From: Chloroflexota bacterium
GTDB taxonomy: Bacteria; Chloroflexota; Dormibacteria; Dormibacterales; Dormibacteraceae
Direction of reading: 5' to 3'
Assembly: GCA_005881025.1 (NCBI GenBank)
Contig: VBFO01000112.1
Coordinates: forward strand, 1-45,237
DNA length: 45,237 nt
This document shows positions 25,263 to 34,791 of this stretch, piece after piece. The translations under genes were made by a program, and so were the position numbers. The notes beneath the pieces were generated by a model. That model had not been told where the DNA came from. It saw only the letters and a program-made list of their open reading frames with translations, and ran no database searches. Within the stretch, counting starts at the first letter, position 1. Each line of letters begins with the position of its first letter.

Positions 25263-25538
25263 CTAGTTTCCCCGCTTGTGCTTTTTGGTGCTGCGGGCGC
25301 GCCAGATCTTGTAGCGGCTTCGCTTCGGCCGGATGTACGGCTCGCCTTCCACGGCGACCAGGAAGTTCACGGCCTTGAGCATGCCGCGTACCGCCGGGTT
25401 GTCCGGGAGCTCACGGGTCTGGTGCATGCGCCGGAAACCCAGCGACTCGACTGTGGCTTTGATCTGCGGCTTGGCGCCGATGGAGCTCTTCATGAGCGTG
25501 GCCTTCAACGTCTTGCTGTCGGCTTTGGCTTTCGCCAT
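25263..25538 (-). CDS. rpmD: Ribosomal protein L30 with basic C-terminal extension
   Basis: The L30 core reads KTLKATLMKSSIGAKPQIKATVESLGFRRMHQTRELPDNPAVRGMLKAVNFLVAVEG, about 60 residues. A further 26-residue basic tail ends in STKKHKRGN, unusual for bacterial L30. ATG 25538 shares a base with the rpsE stop (TGATG); the track's GTG one codon earlier is equally possible. It lies between rpsE and rplO as usual. Confidence 0.95.
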   Translation of the reverse strand: MAKAKADSKTLKATLMKSSIGAKPQIKATVESLGFRRMHQTRELPDNPAVRGMLKAVNFLVAVEGEPYIRPKRSRYKIWRARSTKKHKRGN

Positions 25539-26146
25539 CACGACTTAGTCTCCGCCGGGGTTGCCGCCGGCTCGGCGGTGGTGGCGACGCCGCCCTCGGC
25601 TCGGCGGTATGCGCTGGCCAGCTTGCGGCCGACGATCTGCTCGACCTCGCGGCTGCGCAGGTCGGCCACCTGCTGAGCGGTGCGCAACTGCTGCAGCGCG
25701 GCCAGCGTGGCGCGCACGGTGTTGATGGGGTTGTTGGTGCCGTGGGACTTGGTGAGGATGTCCTTGATGCCCGCCGTCTCGATCACGGCGCGCATCGCGC
25801 CTCCGGAGATCACGCCGGTGCCGGGAGCCGCCGGCTTGAGCATGATGCGGGCCGACCCGAGCTTGAGGCGGACCTCGTGCGGGATGGTAGTGCCGACCAT
25901 CGGCACCGTGATCATGTTCCGCTTGGCCACCTCCATCCCCTTGCGGATGGCCTCGGTGACCTCACGCGCCTTCCCGATGCCCGCCCCGACGCGCCCGTTC
26001 AGGTCACCGACCACGATCAGCGCGCTGAACGAGAACTTGCGCCCGCCCTTCACGACCTTGGCGACGCGGTTCACGCGGACGACGCGGTCGGCGAGCTCGG
26101 ATCGCTCTCCGGTCGAGTAAGGCCTTTGCGGGTAACGAGATCCCAT
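25538..26146 (-). CDS. rpsE: Ribosomal protein S5 with Ala/Thr-rich C-terminus
   Basis: 30S fidelity protein at the mRNA entry. The 202 residues include [66 protein letters not shown] and [18 protein letters not shown]. After about residue 175 comes a low-complexity tail, [18 protein letters not shown]. It is 8 nt after rplR. Confidence 0.98.
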   Translation of the reverse strand: MGSRYPQRPYSTGERSELADRVVRVNRVAKVVKGGRKFSFSALIVVGDLNGRVGAGIGKAREVTEAIRKGMEVAKRNMITVPMVGTTIPHEVRLKLGSARIMLKPAAPGTGVISGGAMRAVIETAGIKDILTKSHGTNNPINTVRATLAALQQLRTAQQVADLRSREVEQIVGRKLASAYRRAEGGVATTAEPAATPAETKS

Positions 26147-26154
26147 GCGCTTTT

Positions 26155-26508
26155 CTAAAACTCCAAACCGGCTTCGCGGGCGGCGTCCGCCAAAGCCTTG
26201 ATCCTGCCGTGATAGAGGAAGCCGCCGCGGTCGAAGACGACCTGGCTGACGCCTGCAGCCTTGGCCTTGTCGGCGATCGCCTTGCCCACCGAGGCGGCCT
26301 CGTTCATGCCGTTGCCTTTCGCCTTGAGCGCGACGGTCGAAGCTGAAGCGAGCGTGCGGCCGCCCGCATCGTCGATGACCTGCGCGTACAGGTGGTTGAG
26401 GCTGCGATAAACGGCCAGGCGCGGCCGAGCCGCGGTGCCGCTCACGTGGACACGCACGCGCTTGTGCCGCTTCAGGCGGTTGACCTTGCGGTCGGTTCTC
26501 TTGATCAC
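26155..26508 (-). CDS. rplR: Ribosomal protein L18
   Basis: 5S rRNA-binding 50S protein. The 117 residues include [35 protein letters not shown] and the C-terminal [29 protein letters not shown], diagnostic for L18. GTG start in a GTGA overlap with rplF. Confidence 0.98.
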   Translation of the reverse strand: MIKRTDRKVNRLKRHKRVRVHVSGTAARPRLAVYRSLNHLYAQVIDDAGGRTLASASTVALKAKGNGMNEAASVGKAIADKAKAAGVSQVVFDRGGFLYHGRIKALADAAREAGLEF

Positions 26509-27059
26509 GCTGTGGTCTTAGCCCCCTTGCCCGCCTTGCCCGCCTTGCGGCGGATGCGCTCCCCGCGATACATCACGCCCTTGCCCTTGTACGGCTCGGG
26601 CGGGCGCAGCCCGCGCAGGTTGGCCGCGACCTGGCCGACGTCCTCGATCGAGATACCCGTGACCGAGAACTTGGTCTGGTCCTGGATGTCGACCGAGATT
26701 CCCTGGGGTGGCTTGAACCGGATGGGGTGCGAGTAGCCCAGGCTCAGGACGACCTCGTCGCCCTGCTTGGCGATGCGGTAGCCGACGCCGACCAGCTCGA
26801 GGTGCTTGGTGAAGCCCTGGCTGACACCCGTGACCATGTTGTTGACCAGGCTGCGAACCAGGCCGTGGAGGGCGCGGTGCTTGTAATCGTCGGAGGGGCG
26901 CTCGAACACGAGCTGACCGTCGGCCTGCTTGACCGTGATCTCGGCCGGCAGGGTGCGTTCGAGCTGGCCCTTCGGGCCCTCGACCTTGACGCCGCGGCCC
27001 TCAAGGGTGACCTTCACCCCACCCGGGACCGTGATCGGCAGCTTTCCAATCCGCGACAA
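26505..27059 (-). CDS. rplF: Ribosomal protein L6
   Basis: 50S protein near the GTPase centre. The 184 residues start [20 protein letters not shown] and include [32 protein letters not shown] and the late [25 protein letters not shown] signature. The start is TTG with AAGGA about 6 nt upstream. A short Lys/Ala-rich end follows the core. Confidence 0.98.
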   Translation of the reverse strand: MSRIGKLPITVPGGVKVTLEGRGVKVEGPKGQLERTLPAEITVKQADGQLVFERPSDDYKHRALHGLVRSLVNNMVTGVSQGFTKHLELVGVGYRIAKQGDEVVLSLGYSHPIRFKPPQGISVDIQDQTKFSVTGISIEDVGQVAANLRGLRPPEPYKGKGVMYRGERIRRKAGKAGKGAKTTA

Positions 27060-27080
27060 CTTCTTTCCTTTATCTCCTGA

Positions 27081-27548
27081 CTACCAGACGTATGCCAGTA
27101 CTTCGCCACCAAGGCCGTGGCGGAGCGCCTGGCGACCGCTCATGACACCTTCGGCGGTGCTGAGGATCGCGATCCCGAGTCCGCCGAGGACCCTTGGGAT
27201 CTCGGTCTTGCGCGCATAGACACGCAGTCCGGGCCGGCTGATCCGCTTGATGCCCGAGATCACGCGGGTGCGATCGGGGCGGGACTTGAAGATGATACGC
27301 ATCGTCTGAGTGGCGCCGTCTGCGGCGACCTCGAAGCCGGCGATATAGCCCTCGTCCTTCAAGACGCGGGCGATCTCCAGCTTCAATCTGGAGGCCGGCA
27401 CCGAGACCTCCGGGTGGCGGGCGCCGCTGGCGTTGCGGATGCGAGTGAGCATGTCGGCGATGGGGTCGCTGACGATGCCGGTGTGGGCAGTCCGGACCGG
27501 TTTGGCGGGCATCTTGGTGGTCGGTGTTGCTGCTGTGGCCATCATCAT
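27081..27548 (-). CDS. rpsH: Ribosomal protein S8 with N-terminal extension
   Basis: Binds the central domain of 16S rRNA; in some bacteria it also represses the spc operon. From ATG 27548 (TGATG overlap with the rpsN stop) it is 155 residues. The first 23 or so ([26 protein letters not shown]) precede the usual [13 protein letters not shown] start of S8. The C-terminus is the canonical [33 protein letters not shown]. The track start further upstream runs through rpsN and is rejected. An internal ATG before PAKPVR is possible. Confidence 0.95.
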   Translation of the reverse strand: MMMATAATPTTKMPAKPVRTAHTGIVSDPIADMLTRIRNASGARHPEVSVPASRLKLEIARVLKDEGYIAGFEVAADGATQTMRIIFKSRPDRTRVISGIKRISRPGLRVYARKTEIPRVLGGLGIAILSTAEGVMSGRQALRHGLGGEVLAYVW

Positions 27549-27742
27549 CACCAGCTCGACTTCGTCACGCCGGGGATGCGGCCCTCGGCGGCATGAGTGC
27601 GGAAGCAGATACGGCACATTCCGAACTTGCGCAGGTACGCTCGCGGCCGGCCGCAGATGCGGCAGCGGTTGTGAAAGCGCACCTTGAACTTCGGATGGGC
27701 CAGGTCTCGCTTCCAGCGCTCGAGTGCAGATTTCTTCGCCAA
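27548..27742 (-). CDS. rpsN: Ribosomal protein S14, zinc type
   Basis: 30S head protein, 64 residues, short zinc-binding (C+) form: [40 protein letters not shown], with both C-x2-C pairs. The N-terminus [12 protein letters not shown] is slightly longer than the standard type-Z protein. It follows rplE by 10 nt. Confidence 0.97.
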   Translation of the reverse strand: MAKKSALERWKRDLAHPKFKVRFHNRCRICGRPRAYLRKFGMCRICFRTHAAEGRIPGVTKSSW

Positions 27743-27752
27743 CTCTTCCTCT

Positions 27753-28385
27753 TTACCTCTTACGGAATGGCATTCCGAGCCGCGTCAGCAGGCTGCGCGC
27801 CTCATCGTCGTTGCGGGCGGTGGTCACGATCGACACTTCCAGCCCGCGCAGCTTGTCGATCTTGTCGTAGTCGATCTCGGGGAAGACGACCTGCTCGCGC
27901 AGTCCCAGCGAGTAGTTGCCGCGGCCGTCGAAGCCGTCCGGGTTGACGCCACGGAAGTCGCGGATGCGCGGGAGCGCGACGTTCAGCAGCTTGTCCAGGA
28001 AGTACCACATGCGCCTTCCACGCAGCGTCGTCTTGATGCCGACCGTCTGGCCGGCGCGCAGCTTGAAGGCGGCCACCGACTTGCGGGCCTTCACGAGCTG
28101 AGGCTTCTGACCGGTGATGGTGACCACGTCACCCACCGCAGCGTCAAGCGCCTTGTCGTTGTCCTTGGCCTCGCCGATGCCGATGTTCACCACGACCTTG
28201 GAGACGCGCGGAACCTGCATGGTGTTGCCGTAGTCGAACTCCTTGGTCAGCTGCGGAACGATGGTCTCCCGGTAGGTGGTCAGCATGCGCGGCGGAGTCT
28301 CCGAGCGCGTGCCCGGAGCCTTGGGAGCAGCCTCCTTCTTCGCCTGCTGCTGCTGCTGGGGTCGCTGCTGCTTCTGCTTGGTCAC
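27753..28385 (-). CDS. rplE: Ribosomal protein L5 with glutamine-rich N-terminal extension
   Basis: 5S rRNA-binding central-protuberance protein. The usual L5 begins at [53 protein letters not shown] and [30 protein letters not shown] follow. The GTG at 28385, in a GTGA overlap with the rplX stop, adds about 33 residues rich in Gln, Lys and Pro ([13 protein letters not shown]). The coupling overlap favours this longer start, giving 210 residues against about 180. The track start at 28496 lies inside rplX and is rejected. Confidence 0.93.
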   Translation of the reverse strand: MTKQKQQRPQQQQQAKKEAAPKAPGTRSETPPRMLTTYRETIVPQLTKEFDYGNTMQVPRVSKVVVNIGIGEAKDNDKALDAAVGDVVTITGQKPQLVKARKSVAAFKLRAGQTVGIKTTLRGRRMWYFLDKLLNVALPRIRDFRGVNPDGFDGRGNYSLGLREQVVFPEIDYDKIDKLRGLEVSIVTTARNDDEARSLLTRLGMPFRKR

Positions 28386-28768
28386 TGGGCCTCGGTCTTC
28401 CTCACCCGCTCGTACGGCTCGCCACAGTGCCGGCAGATCAAGGCCCGCGCGCCGGACTCGAGCACCGTGTGCTTGGCGCGGGTCGGCCGGCTGCACGAAG
28501 GGCAGACGAGCATGACGTTGGAGTAGTCGAGCGGGGCCTCGAAGTCGACGATGCCACCCTGCGCGACGCTCACGCCGCCACGCGAGCGGCCGGCCTTGGT
28601 GTGGCGCTTCAGGATGTTGACGCCTTTGACCACGATCTTGTGCTGGTCGGGAAGCGTGCGCAACACCTCACCCTGCTTGCCCTTGTCCTTGCCCGCGACG
28701 ACGATCACAGGGTCGCCTGGCGCGAGGTCCAGCCAGCGGCGCTTGGGTTGAATCTTGTTTCTCAGCAT
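28382..28768 (-). CDS. rplX: Ribosomal protein L24
   Basis: Early 50S assembly protein at the tunnel exit. KOW motif [40 protein letters not shown] is followed by [21 protein letters not shown]. The 128 residues run past the usual 105, with a second Cys pair, [16 protein letters not shown] plus CRHC could form a zinc ribbon. It starts 6 nt after rplN. Confidence 0.97.
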   Translation of the reverse strand: MLRNKIQPKRRWLDLAPGDPVIVVAGKDKGKQGEVLRTLPDQHKIVVKGVNILKRHTKAGRSRGGVSVAQGGIVDFEAPLDYSNVMLVCPSCSRPTRAKHTVLESGARALICRHCGEPYERVRKTEAQ

Positions 28769-28774
28769 GTCTGG

Positions 28775-29143
28775 TTAAAGGACCTCCGGGGCTAGCGAGA
28801 TGATCTTCATGAAGTTGCGCTCTCTCAGCTCCCTCGCGACCGGACCGAAGATGCGCGTTCCGCGTGGGTTGTTGGCTGTCGCGAGCAGCACGGCTGCGTT
28901 CTCGTCGAAGCGGATCAGGGAGCCGTCGGGCCGGCGGTACTCCTTGTTGACGCGGACCACGACCGCCTTCACGACCTCACCCTTCTTGACCTGGCCGCCG
29001 GGCTGCGCCGACTTGACGGTGGCCGTGATGATGTCGCCGACGTAGGCATAGCGGCGGTAGTGGCCCCCGGCCACGCGGATGCACAGGAGCTCTTTGGCCC
29101 CTGAGTTGTCCGCTACGCGCAGCCGGGTTTCCTGCTGGATCAC
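28775..29143 (-). CDS. rplN: Ribosomal protein L14
   Basis: 50S protein at the subunit interface. The 122 residues start [26 protein letters not shown] and include [27 protein letters not shown] and [28 protein letters not shown], diagnostic. The GTG start lies 24 nt after the conserved hairpin of structured element copy 1, and no well-spaced Shine-Dalgarno is seen. rplN is the first spc-operon gene in E. coli, so that copy marks the S10|spc boundary. Confidence 0.98.
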   Translation of the reverse strand: MIQQETRLRVADNSGAKELLCIRVAGGHYRRYAYVGDIITATVKSAQPGGQVKKGEVVKAVVVRVNKEYRRPDGSLIRFDENAAVLLATANNPRGTRIFGPVARELRERNFMKIISLAPEVL

Positions 29144-29309
29144 TTTCTTAGTCGGCCCATCCTTTCCCGCCCCGAAATCGCGGTGCTGGGGTGCGGATTT
29201 CGGGGCGAAGCGAGATCGCAGCCCAGTTGGCCCGGCTTGCCGGTGCCAACTCCACCGTCAGAGCAGCACTGGCGTGCCAATCCCGTGAGGTGTTCCAGCG
29301 GGCGCGATC
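29144..29309 (-). ncRNA. Structured leader-like RNA element, copy 1 (before rplN)
   Basis: In minus-strand order: outer pairing P1 (5' strand 29309-29300 GATCGCGCCC with 3' strand 29224-29214, one bulge). Hairpin P2 is 29250-29226 (GTTGGC, bulged A, CCGG, loop CAAG, CCGG, GCCAAC). Hairpin P3 is 29207-29168, a 12-bp stem CGCCCCGAAATC/GATTTCGGGGCG around loop CGCACCCCAGCACCGC. GGGAAAGG follows, and the rplN GTG begins 24 nt after P3. Two other copies share the layout, with covarying stems. Seen directly; an RNA role is inferred. P3 has no T run, so a plain terminator is unlikely. Confidence 0.82.
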
Positions 29310-29317
29310 GAGCGTCA

Positions 29318-29593
29318 TTACTTCGCCTTCTCAACGATCTCGAGAACGCGCCAGCGCTTCTCCTTGGAGATGGGGCGCGTCTCGGTGATGCGGACGAGGT
29401 CGCCCACGCCGCACTCGTTCTTCTCGTCGTGGACCTTGAAGCGGGTCCGTTGCTGGACGGTCTTCTTGTAGAGCCGGTGCGCCTTGGATGTGCCGACCTG
29501 GACGATGACCGTCTTGTTCATCTTGTCCGCGATCACAGTGCCCAGCCTGACCTTGCGCTGGCCGCGCTCGGTGGTGTTTGCAACCTGGTTCAT
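29318..29593 (-). CDS. rpsQ: Ribosomal protein S17
   Basis: Primary 16S-binding protein. The 91 residues include GQRKVRLGTVIADKMNKTVIVQVGTSKAHRLYKKTVQQRTRFKVHDEKNECGVGDLVRITETRPISKEKRWRV, an OB-fold typical of S17. Start ATG overlaps the rpmC stop (ATGA). It is the last gene before structured element copy 1. Confidence 0.98.
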   Translation of the reverse strand: MNQVANTTERGQRKVRLGTVIADKMNKTVIVQVGTSKAHRLYKKTVQQRTRFKVHDEKNECGVGDLVRITETRPISKEKRWRVLEIVEKAK

Positions 29594-30000
29594 GATTCCT
29601 GCTCCGACTTCGCCTTGCGTCCGCGCTTCGGCTTGGCTGCGGGCTCTGGTTCTGTCGCAGGCTCAGCCGCAACCGCTTCGACCGGAGGCTGCGGCTCCCC
29701 TGCGTCTGCTTGCACCTCTTCCTCGTCCACGAACTCCTTGCGGGCGGGGCGCTTCGGCTTGGCTGCGGGCGCCTCGCCGACTGCCGGCGGCGGCTCCAGC
29801 ATCGGGATGATCCCGAGCTCGCGCTCGCTGAGCACGGTCATGATCCGCGCGATGTTGTGGCGGACCTTCTTGATCTCGCTCGAGTTCTCCAGCTGGCCGA
29901 CCGCGTGCTTGAAACGGAGCTCGTACAGCTCCCTGCGAGCCGTCTTCAACCTGCCGCTCAGCTCGTCGCCCTCGAGCACTCTGAGCTCATCGACTTTCAT
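29590..30000 (-). CDS. rpmC: Ribosomal protein L29 with long C-terminal tail
   Basis: Tunnel-exit protein that helps dock trigger factor and SRP. The L29 core is [59 protein letters not shown], about 65 residues. The protein is 136 residues because of a tail rich in Pro, Ala, Glu and Lys ([20 protein letters not shown] and a repeated [12 protein letters not shown] theme), roughly doubling its size. ATG 30000 overlaps the rplP stop (ATGA). The track start at 30309 is a shadow through rplP. Confidence 0.95.
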   Translation of the reverse strand: MKVDELRVLEGDELSGRLKTARRELYELRFKHAVGQLENSSEIKKVRHNIARIMTVLSERELGIIPMLEPPPAVGEAPAAKPKRPARKEFVDEEEVQADAGEPQPPVEAVAAEPATEPEPAAKPKRGRKAKSEQES

Positions 30001-30425
30001 CTGGAGGAACCTCCCGCCGACTCGGCGCTGACAAAGCGAGTCTTGATCGGCAGCTTGGAGGCGGCCAGCTTCATCGCCTCTTTGGCGACCTGCGGCGTGA
30101 CGCCGCCCATCTCGAAAAGCACGCGCCCCGGCTTGACCACGGCGACCCAGCCTTCGGGGTTGCCCTTGCCGGAGCCCATGCGGGTCTCGGCCGGCTTCTT
30201 GGTGATCGACTTGTCGGGGAAGACGCGGATCCAGATCTGGCCGCCGCGCTTCACGTGCCTTGTCATCGCACGCCGCGCGGCCTCGATCTGGCGGTTGCTC
30301 ATCCAGCAAGCCTCCATCGCCTGCAGGCCGAAGTCGCCGAACGCGACGGTGGCGCCGCGAGTGGCGATGCCCTGGCGGCGGCCGCGGTGCATCTTGCGGT
30401 ACTTGACTCGCTTGGGGAGCAACAT
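29997..30425 (-). CDS. rplP: Ribosomal protein L16
   Basis: 50S protein near the A site. From ATG 30425 the 142 residues are [74 protein letters not shown] and [17 protein letters not shown], all diagnostic. It starts 2 nt after the rpsC stop. The longer track ORF (from 30893) is a false upstream extension through rpsC. Confidence 0.97.
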   Translation of the reverse strand: MLLPKRVKYRKMHRGRRQGIATRGATVAFGDFGLQAMEACWMSNRQIEAARRAMTRHVKRGGQIWIRVFPDKSITKKPAETRMGSGKGNPEGWVAVVKPGRVLFEMGGVTPQVAKEAMKLAASKLPIKTRFVSAESAGGSSR

Positions 30426-30427
30426 CT

Positions 30428-31393
30428 TTAGCTCTTGGCCTTCTTGGTGGTGGTGGTTTTCTTGGCCGGGGCTTTCTTCGCGGGCGCGGCCTTCTCTGCC
30501 TTGGCCTCTGCCTTCGGTTTCGCCGGAGCTTTCGCTGCGCGCGCGGGCTTGGCCGCAGTAGCCGGCTCGGCCTTCGGCTTGGCGGCGGTGCGCGTGCGCC
30601 TGGGGGCCGCAGCCGGTGCCGGGGCGGTGGCCTCGGGCTCGGCCGCCGGCGGCGCGATGGTCAGCGCGGCGAGCGGCTCCGGCACCGATTCCGGGATCTC
30701 GGGCTGAGGCGCGATCGCCTCTCCGATAGGCGCCCCGTCGGCGGTGGCCAGCCTCCGCTGCTGCGGCGAGATCATGTCCTTGTAGATCCAGCACTTGACG
30801 CCGATCGCGCCGAAGGTGGTCTTCGCGGTGGCGCGGCCGAAGTCGATGTTTGCCCTCAGGGTGTGGAGCGGGACGCGACCCTCGCGGTCCCACTCGCGGC
30901 GTGCCATCTCGGCGCCGCGCAGGCGGCCGCCGCAGTAGATCCGCACGCCTTTCGCGCCCGACCGCATGGTGCGCAGGATTGCCTGCTTCATCGCGCGCTT
31001 GTAGCTGATCCGCCGCTCGATCTGGGACGCGATGTTCTCAGCCACCAGCTGCGCGTCGAGCTCAGGCTGCTTGATCTCCTGGATGGAGATCCGCACGCGG
31101 TTGCCGAAACGCTTCTCGAGGTCCTCGCGCAGCTGGTCGACCGACGACCCGCCCTTGCCGATCACGATGCCGGGCTTGGCGGTGTGGATGGTGACGGTGA
31201 GCTGGGCGTTGGACGAGCGCTCGGTCTCGATCTTCGCGATGCCTGCGTTGCGCAGGCGCGAGAGAATCGCACGGCGCATCTCGAGGTCCTCGTGCAGCAT
31301 CTTCGTGTAGTCCTTGGGGTTGGCGAACCAGTTCGCCTCCCAGGGACGGAAGACGCCGAGTCGGAATGCGTTCGGGTGGACTTTGTGTCCCAA
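30428..31393 (-). CDS. rpsC: Ribosomal protein S3 with about 100-residue Ala/Lys/Pro tail
   Basis: 30S head protein at the mRNA entry. The core has [23 protein letters not shown], the KH motif [20 protein letters not shown], and [31 protein letters not shown]. After about residue 220 comes a long low-complexity tail of alternating Ala-Pro and Ala-Lys blocks, ending [16 protein letters not shown], for 321 residues in total against about 210-280 in most bacteria. The start is TTG. Confidence 0.97.
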   Translation of the reverse strand: MGHKVHPNAFRLGVFRPWEANWFANPKDYTKMLHEDLEMRRAILSRLRNAGIAKIETERSSNAQLTVTIHTAKPGIVIGKGGSSVDQLREDLEKRFGNRVRISIQEIKQPELDAQLVAENIASQIERRISYKRAMKQAILRTMRSGAKGVRIYCGGRLRGAEMARREWDREGRVPLHTLRANIDFGRATAKTTFGAIGVKCWIYKDMISPQQRRLATADGAPIGEAIAPQPEIPESVPEPLAALTIAPPAAEPEATAPAPAAAPRRTRTAAKPKAEPATAAKPARAAKAPAKPKAEAKAEKAAPAKKAPAKKTTTTKKAKS

Positions 31394-31399
31394 CTCTTG

Positions 31400-31756
31400 T
31401 TACTTCTCCCCTTTGGGGCGGTCCTCGACGACCGCGGTGATGTGGCATGTACGGTGGAAGAACTCGTGCGCCATGCTGCGGCTAACAGGCCTTCGGCGCT
31501 TGAAGGTCGGGCCTTCGTCGATCGTCAGGTGCTTGAGCACGAGGTCATCGCGGTTGAGGTTGAAGTTGTGCTCGGCGTTGGCGGCGGCGGACTTGATGGC
31601 CTTGGCCACGTCGCGCGCAGCATGCTTCGGCGAAAACTCGAGGTAGGCGAGGGCTTCCGACACCTTCATCCCGGTGACGGAGTCCGCTACCAACCTCGCT
31701 TTGCGAGGCGTGCGGCGTACGAATCTCTGCACTGCTGATACTTCCATCGTCGCCAT
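31400..31756 (-). CDS. rplV: Ribosomal protein L22
   Basis: Tunnel-lining 50S protein whose loop forms part of the macrolide gate. The 118 residues include VQRFVRRTPRKARLVADSVTGMKVSEALAYLEFSPKHAARDVAKAIKSAAANAEHN and FKRRRPVSRSMAHEFFHRTCHITAVVED. It lies 6 nt before rpsC and 11 nt after rpsS. Confidence 0.98.
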   Translation of the reverse strand: MATMEVSAVQRFVRRTPRKARLVADSVTGMKVSEALAYLEFSPKHAARDVAKAIKSAAANAEHNFNLNRDDLVLKHLTIDEGPTFKRRRPVSRSMAHEFFHRTCHITAVVEDRPKGEK

Positions 31757-31767
31757 CTACTTCTTTA

Positions 31768-32052
31768 TTACTTCAGAGCCGTCGACTTTTCGGTGTGGGT
31801 TCCGTGTCCGCGGAAATGCCGCGTCGGCGCGAACTCGCCCAGCCGGTGGCCGACCATGTTCTCGCTGATGAAAACAGGCACGTGCTTGCGGCCATCGTGC
31901 ACGGCGATGGTGTGGCCGACCATGTCGGGATAGATGACCGACGCGCGGGCCCAGGTGCGGATCACCTTCTTGTCCCGGGTCAGGTTCATCTTCTCGATCT
32001 TGTCTTTGAGGGATGCGTTGATGAACGGTCCCTTCTTCAATGAGCGTGACAC
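31768..32052 (-). CDS. rpsS: Ribosomal protein S19
   Basis: 30S head protein. The 94 residues start [23 protein letters not shown] and contain [52 protein letters not shown], fully typical. The GTG start is 24 nt after the P3 hairpin of structured element copy 2; AGGAAGAGG lies upstream but further than usual from the start. Confidence 0.98.
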   Translation of the reverse strand: MSRSLKKGPFINASLKDKIEKMNLTRDKKVIRTWARASVIYPDMVGHTIAVHDGRKHVPVFISENMVGHRLGEFAPTRHFRGHGTHTEKSTALK

Positions 32053-32232
32053 TTCTTAAATGACCTCTTCCTTTCCCGGCCTGAAATCGCGGCGCTGGGG
32101 TGCGGATTTCAGGCCGAAGTGGCAATGGCGCCAGGTGGCCTGGTTCATCCAGGCCACCTCCACGGTGGCCAAAGCAATAGCTGGGCGATGGCCCAACTCG
32201 ATTCGGCATTGCACAGCAGGCGACATTCCCAC
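32053..32232 (-). ncRNA. Structured leader-like RNA element, copy 2 (before rpsS)
   Basis: P1 pairs 32232-32219 (GTGGGAATGTCGCC) with 32132-32119 (GGCGCCATTGCCAC), 12 of 14 matched. P2 is 32158-32134, a perfect 10-bp stem GGTGGCCTGG/CCAGGCCACC with a 5-nt loop. P3 is 32116-32077, stem CGGCCTGAAATC/GATTTCAGGCCG around loop CGCACCCCAGCGCCGC. GGGAAAGG follows, and the rpsS GTG begins 24 nt after P3. Within P1 a further small hairpin (GTTGGGC/GCCCAGC) is possible. It splits the S10 gene set between rplB and rpsS. Confidence 0.82.
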
Positions 32233-32234
32233 GT

Positions 32235-33077
32235 TTACTTCTTTCGTCCTTTCTTTTCGCGGCGGCGGATGATGAGCTTGTTGCTGGCCTTCTTGGGCTT
32301 GCGCGTGCGGTAGCCCAGCGCAGGCTGGCCCCAAGGGGTCTTCGGGTTGCCACCCGGCCCGGTCTTGCCCTCGCCACCACCATGGGGATGGTCGCGGGGG
32401 TTCATGGTCGAGCCTCTTACGGTTGGCCTGACGCCGAGCCAGCGGCTGCGACCGGCCTTGCCGCCCGACTCGTTCTCGTGCTCGATGTTACCGACCTGAC
32501 CGATCGTGGCCTGGCAGTTGACGTGGATGCGGCGCAGCTCACCCGAAGGCATTCGGATGACGGCGTAGTCGCCCTCTTTCGCGAGGAGCTGGGCGCTGGC
32601 GCCCGCGCTTCTGACCAGCTGGCCGCCCCGGCCGAGTGTGAGCTCGATGTTGTGAATGGTGGAACCGACCGGGATGTTGGCGAGCGGGAGTGCGTTGCCG
32701 ATCCTCACCGGGGCCTCCGTGCCGCTCTCGATCGGGTCGCCGACCTTCAGGCCAAGCGGCGCGAGGATGTAGCGCTTCTCGCCGTCCTTGTAATGGATGA
32801 GCGCGATCCGCGCGCTGCGGTTGGGGTCGTACTCGATGGTTGCGACCTTGCCGGCGATTCCCTTCTTGTCTCTTTTGAAATCGATCTTTCGGTACAGCTT
32901 TCGATAGCCACCGCCCTGGTGGCGAGTGGTGATGCGGCCCTGGTTGTTGCGGCCGGCGTGGGTCTGCATGGATTCGGTGAGTGTCTTCTCCGGCTGTTTG
33001 GCCGTGATCTCATCGAAGCCTGAGATCGACATGAATCGCCGCCCGGGGCTGGTTGGCTTGAACTTTCTGATCGGCAT
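32235..33077 (-). CDS. rplB: Ribosomal protein L2
   Basis: Core 50S protein near the peptidyl-transferase centre. The 280 residues include [52 protein letters not shown], and the conserved end region [54 protein letters not shown]. The functionally important His is in the HPHGGGEG segment. It lies 8 nt after rplW; a 182-nt gap with element copy 2 follows. Confidence 0.98.
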   Translation of the reverse strand: MPIRKFKPTSPGRRFMSISGFDEITAKQPEKTLTESMQTHAGRNNQGRITTRHQGGGYRKLYRKIDFKRDKKGIAGKVATIEYDPNRSARIALIHYKDGEKRYILAPLGLKVGDPIESGTEAPVRIGNALPLANIPVGSTIHNIELTLGRGGQLVRSAGASAQLLAKEGDYAVIRMPSGELRRIHVNCQATIGQVGNIEHENESGGKAGRSRWLGVRPTVRGSTMNPRDHPHGGGEGKTGPGGNPKTPWGQPALGYRTRKPKKASNKLIIRRREKKGRKK

Positions 33078-33085
33078 TGTTCTTC

Positions 33086-33400
33086 TTACACGCTCCCGAA
33101 CAGGCCTTCGATCTTTTGCCCTGCGCCCAGGGTGACGATGGCCTTCTTCCAGTCCGCGGTGTGGCCGATGGATCCGAGCCTGCGCATGCTGCGGCGCTTC
33201 TTGCCGCGCATGGTCACCGTGTTGACGTCCTTCACCTTGATGCCCTGCGCGTCGTACTGCTCCTCGAGCGCCTTCTTGATCTCCGTCTTGGACGCTGTGG
33301 CGGCGACCTTGAACGTGTACCTGCCCTGTGTGTAGAGCTGATACGTGCGCTCGGTGATGACCGGGCCGATCACGATCTCGGAGGCGGCGCGCGTGGTCAC
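33086..33400 (-). CDS. rplW: Ribosomal protein L23
   Basis: Tunnel-exit docking protein. From GTG 33400, in a GTGA overlap with the rplD stop, the 104 residues read [69 protein letters not shown], typical of L23. The track ORF of 379 residues is a frame artefact extending through rplD. Confidence 0.96.
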   Translation of the reverse strand: MTTRAASEIVIGPVITERTYQLYTQGRYTFKVAATASKTEIKKALEEQYDAQGIKVKDVNTVTMRGKKRRSMRRLGSIGHTADWKKAIVTLGAGQKIEGLFGSV

Positions 33401-34122
33401 TTGGCCAAACGCTCCTTCTTGCTGAAGTTCTCCTCGAGCAGCTCGACGCTGTCCTTGGCGATCAGCAGGTACTTGAAGGTGAAGAGGTCTTTGATGTTCA
33501 TGTTCCGGGCGAGGATGATCTTCGCGCCGGCGAGGTTCTCGAAGCTGCGGCTCACGACGAGGTTGGGCGCGGGCAGCACGACGAGCGTGGTGTCGTCGAA
33601 ACCGATCGCGTCCATCAGCGTCTTGGCCTGACTCGTCTTCGGCTCCTCGAAACCGAAGGCCTCGATGACCCTGACCTGGTTGTCCTGCGCCTTGATGGTC
33701 AGCGCGCTGCGCAAGGCGAGGCGGCGCATCTGCTTGGGCATCTTCTGGTTGAAGCTGCGCGGCCGCGGGCCGAAGACCACGGCGCCGCCCTTCATGCTCG
33801 GTTCGCGAATCGAGCCGTGGCGGGCGCGGCCCGTGCCTTTCTGCCGGTAGGGTTTCGCGCCGCCGCCAGTGACAGTGGCGCGGGTCTTGGTGCTTGCGGT
33901 GCCCTGGCGGGCGTTGGCCAGCTGGCGCAGGTAAGCCTGGTGCATCACGGCCATGTTGGGTTTCTCGGCAAAGATGTGCTTCGGCAGCTCGAACTCGCCA
34001 TTGCGCTCGCCGCTGGCATCGAAGAAGGGGGCGTGGAGGTGATCCGCCTCGGCGGCCCTTTTCTTGGTGGCGGTAGCAGCGCGGGGCTTGGTGGTGGTTT
34101 TGGTGGTTTTGGTTTCGGCCAT
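33397..34122 (-). CDS. rplD: Ribosomal protein L4 with basic N-terminal extension
   Basis: 50S assembly protein; in E. coli it is the autogenous repressor of the S10 operon. The 241 residues have a Lys/Thr/Ala-rich first 30 ([22 protein letters not shown]), then the tunnel loop region [59 protein letters not shown] couples it to rplC. Given L4's known repressor role, it is one candidate ligand for the structured elements, but nothing in the sequence proves this. Confidence 0.97.
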   Translation of the reverse strand: MAETKTTKTTTKPRAATATKKRAAEADHLHAPFFDASGERNGEFELPKHIFAEKPNMAVMHQAYLRQLANARQGTASTKTRATVTGGGAKPYRQKGTGRARHGSIREPSMKGGAVVFGPRPRSFNQKMPKQMRRLALRSALTIKAQDNQVRVIEAFGFEEPKTSQAKTLMDAIGFDDTTLVVLPAPNLVVSRSFENLAGAKIILARNMNIKDLFTFKYLLIAKDSVELLEENFSKKERLAK

Positions 34123-34784
34123 CAGACCTTCCTCGGGTTCGGCTTTCCGGCCGGACCTTTCGCCTTGATGGGCTTGGTCGACTGGCGGACCAGAACCAGG
34201 GCACCCTTGGCTCCAGGGACACCACCTTTGAGGAGCAGCAGGTTTCGCTCTGGATCCACCCTGACGACCTTGTAGGCGCGGGCGGTCACTCGCTCGTTGC
34301 CCATCTGGCCCGACATGCGCACGCCCTTGAAGACGCGGGCGGCGTCGGTCGCGCCGATGGCGCCCGGCTGGCGGACGTTCATGGAGCCATGCGACTCCGG
34401 GCCGCGGCTGAACTTGTGGCGCTTGATGAGGCCCTGGAAGCCCTTGCCTTTGCTGGTGCTGGTCACGTCCACGAGCTCACCGGCGGCGAAGATCTCGGCT
34501 TTCAGCTCCTGCCCCTGCTCGAGGCCCTCGTAGCCGCGGATCTCGACGATGTGGCGGTGAGGGTCTAGGTTGGCCTTCTTGAAGGTGCCTGCCTTTGGTT
34601 GTATCAGCTTTTTCCCGTCGACAGGCTCGAACGCGATCTGGGCGGCTGCATACCCATCCTTCTCCTGTGTGCGCAAACCGAGCACCTTGCACGGCCCGGC
34701 CTCGAGCACCGTCACTGCGGACATGGTGCCGTCGGGATTGAAGAGCTGGGTCATGCCCAGCTTGCGTGCCAGTAGACCTTTCAC
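34122..34784 (-). CDS. rplC: Ribosomal protein L3
   Basis: 50S assembly initiator. The 220 residues begin KGLLARKLGMTQLFNPDG and include STSKGKGFQGLIKRHKFSRGPESHGSMNVRQPGAIGA and VRVDPERNLLLLKGGVPGAKGALVLVR, as expected. GTG start 7 nt after rpsJ. Confidence 0.98.
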   Translation of the reverse strand: MKGLLARKLGMTQLFNPDGTMSAVTVLEAGPCKVLGLRTQEKDGYAAAQIAFEPVDGKKLIQPKAGTFKKANLDPHRHIVEIRGYEGLEQGQELKAEIFAAGELVDVTSTSKGKGFQGLIKRHKFSRGPESHGSMNVRQPGAIGATDAARVFKGVRMSGQMGNERVTARAYKVVRVDPERNLLLLKGGVPGAKGALVLVRQSTKPIKAKGPAGKPNPRKV

Positions 34785-34791
34785 TTTGGGT

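Noticed and set aside
29168-29207. P3 hairpins as ordinary intrinsic terminators
   Set aside because: They lie in the middle of essential gene strings, have a large conserved 16-nt loop and are not followed by a T run.
29590-30309. 239-residue ORF as a long L29
   Set aside because: The first part is a shadow of rplP; the ATGA overlap at 30000 marks the real start.
33086-34225. 379-residue track ORF over rplD and rplW
   Set aside because: Only its last 104 residues are L23; the rest is an out-of-frame reading of rplD.
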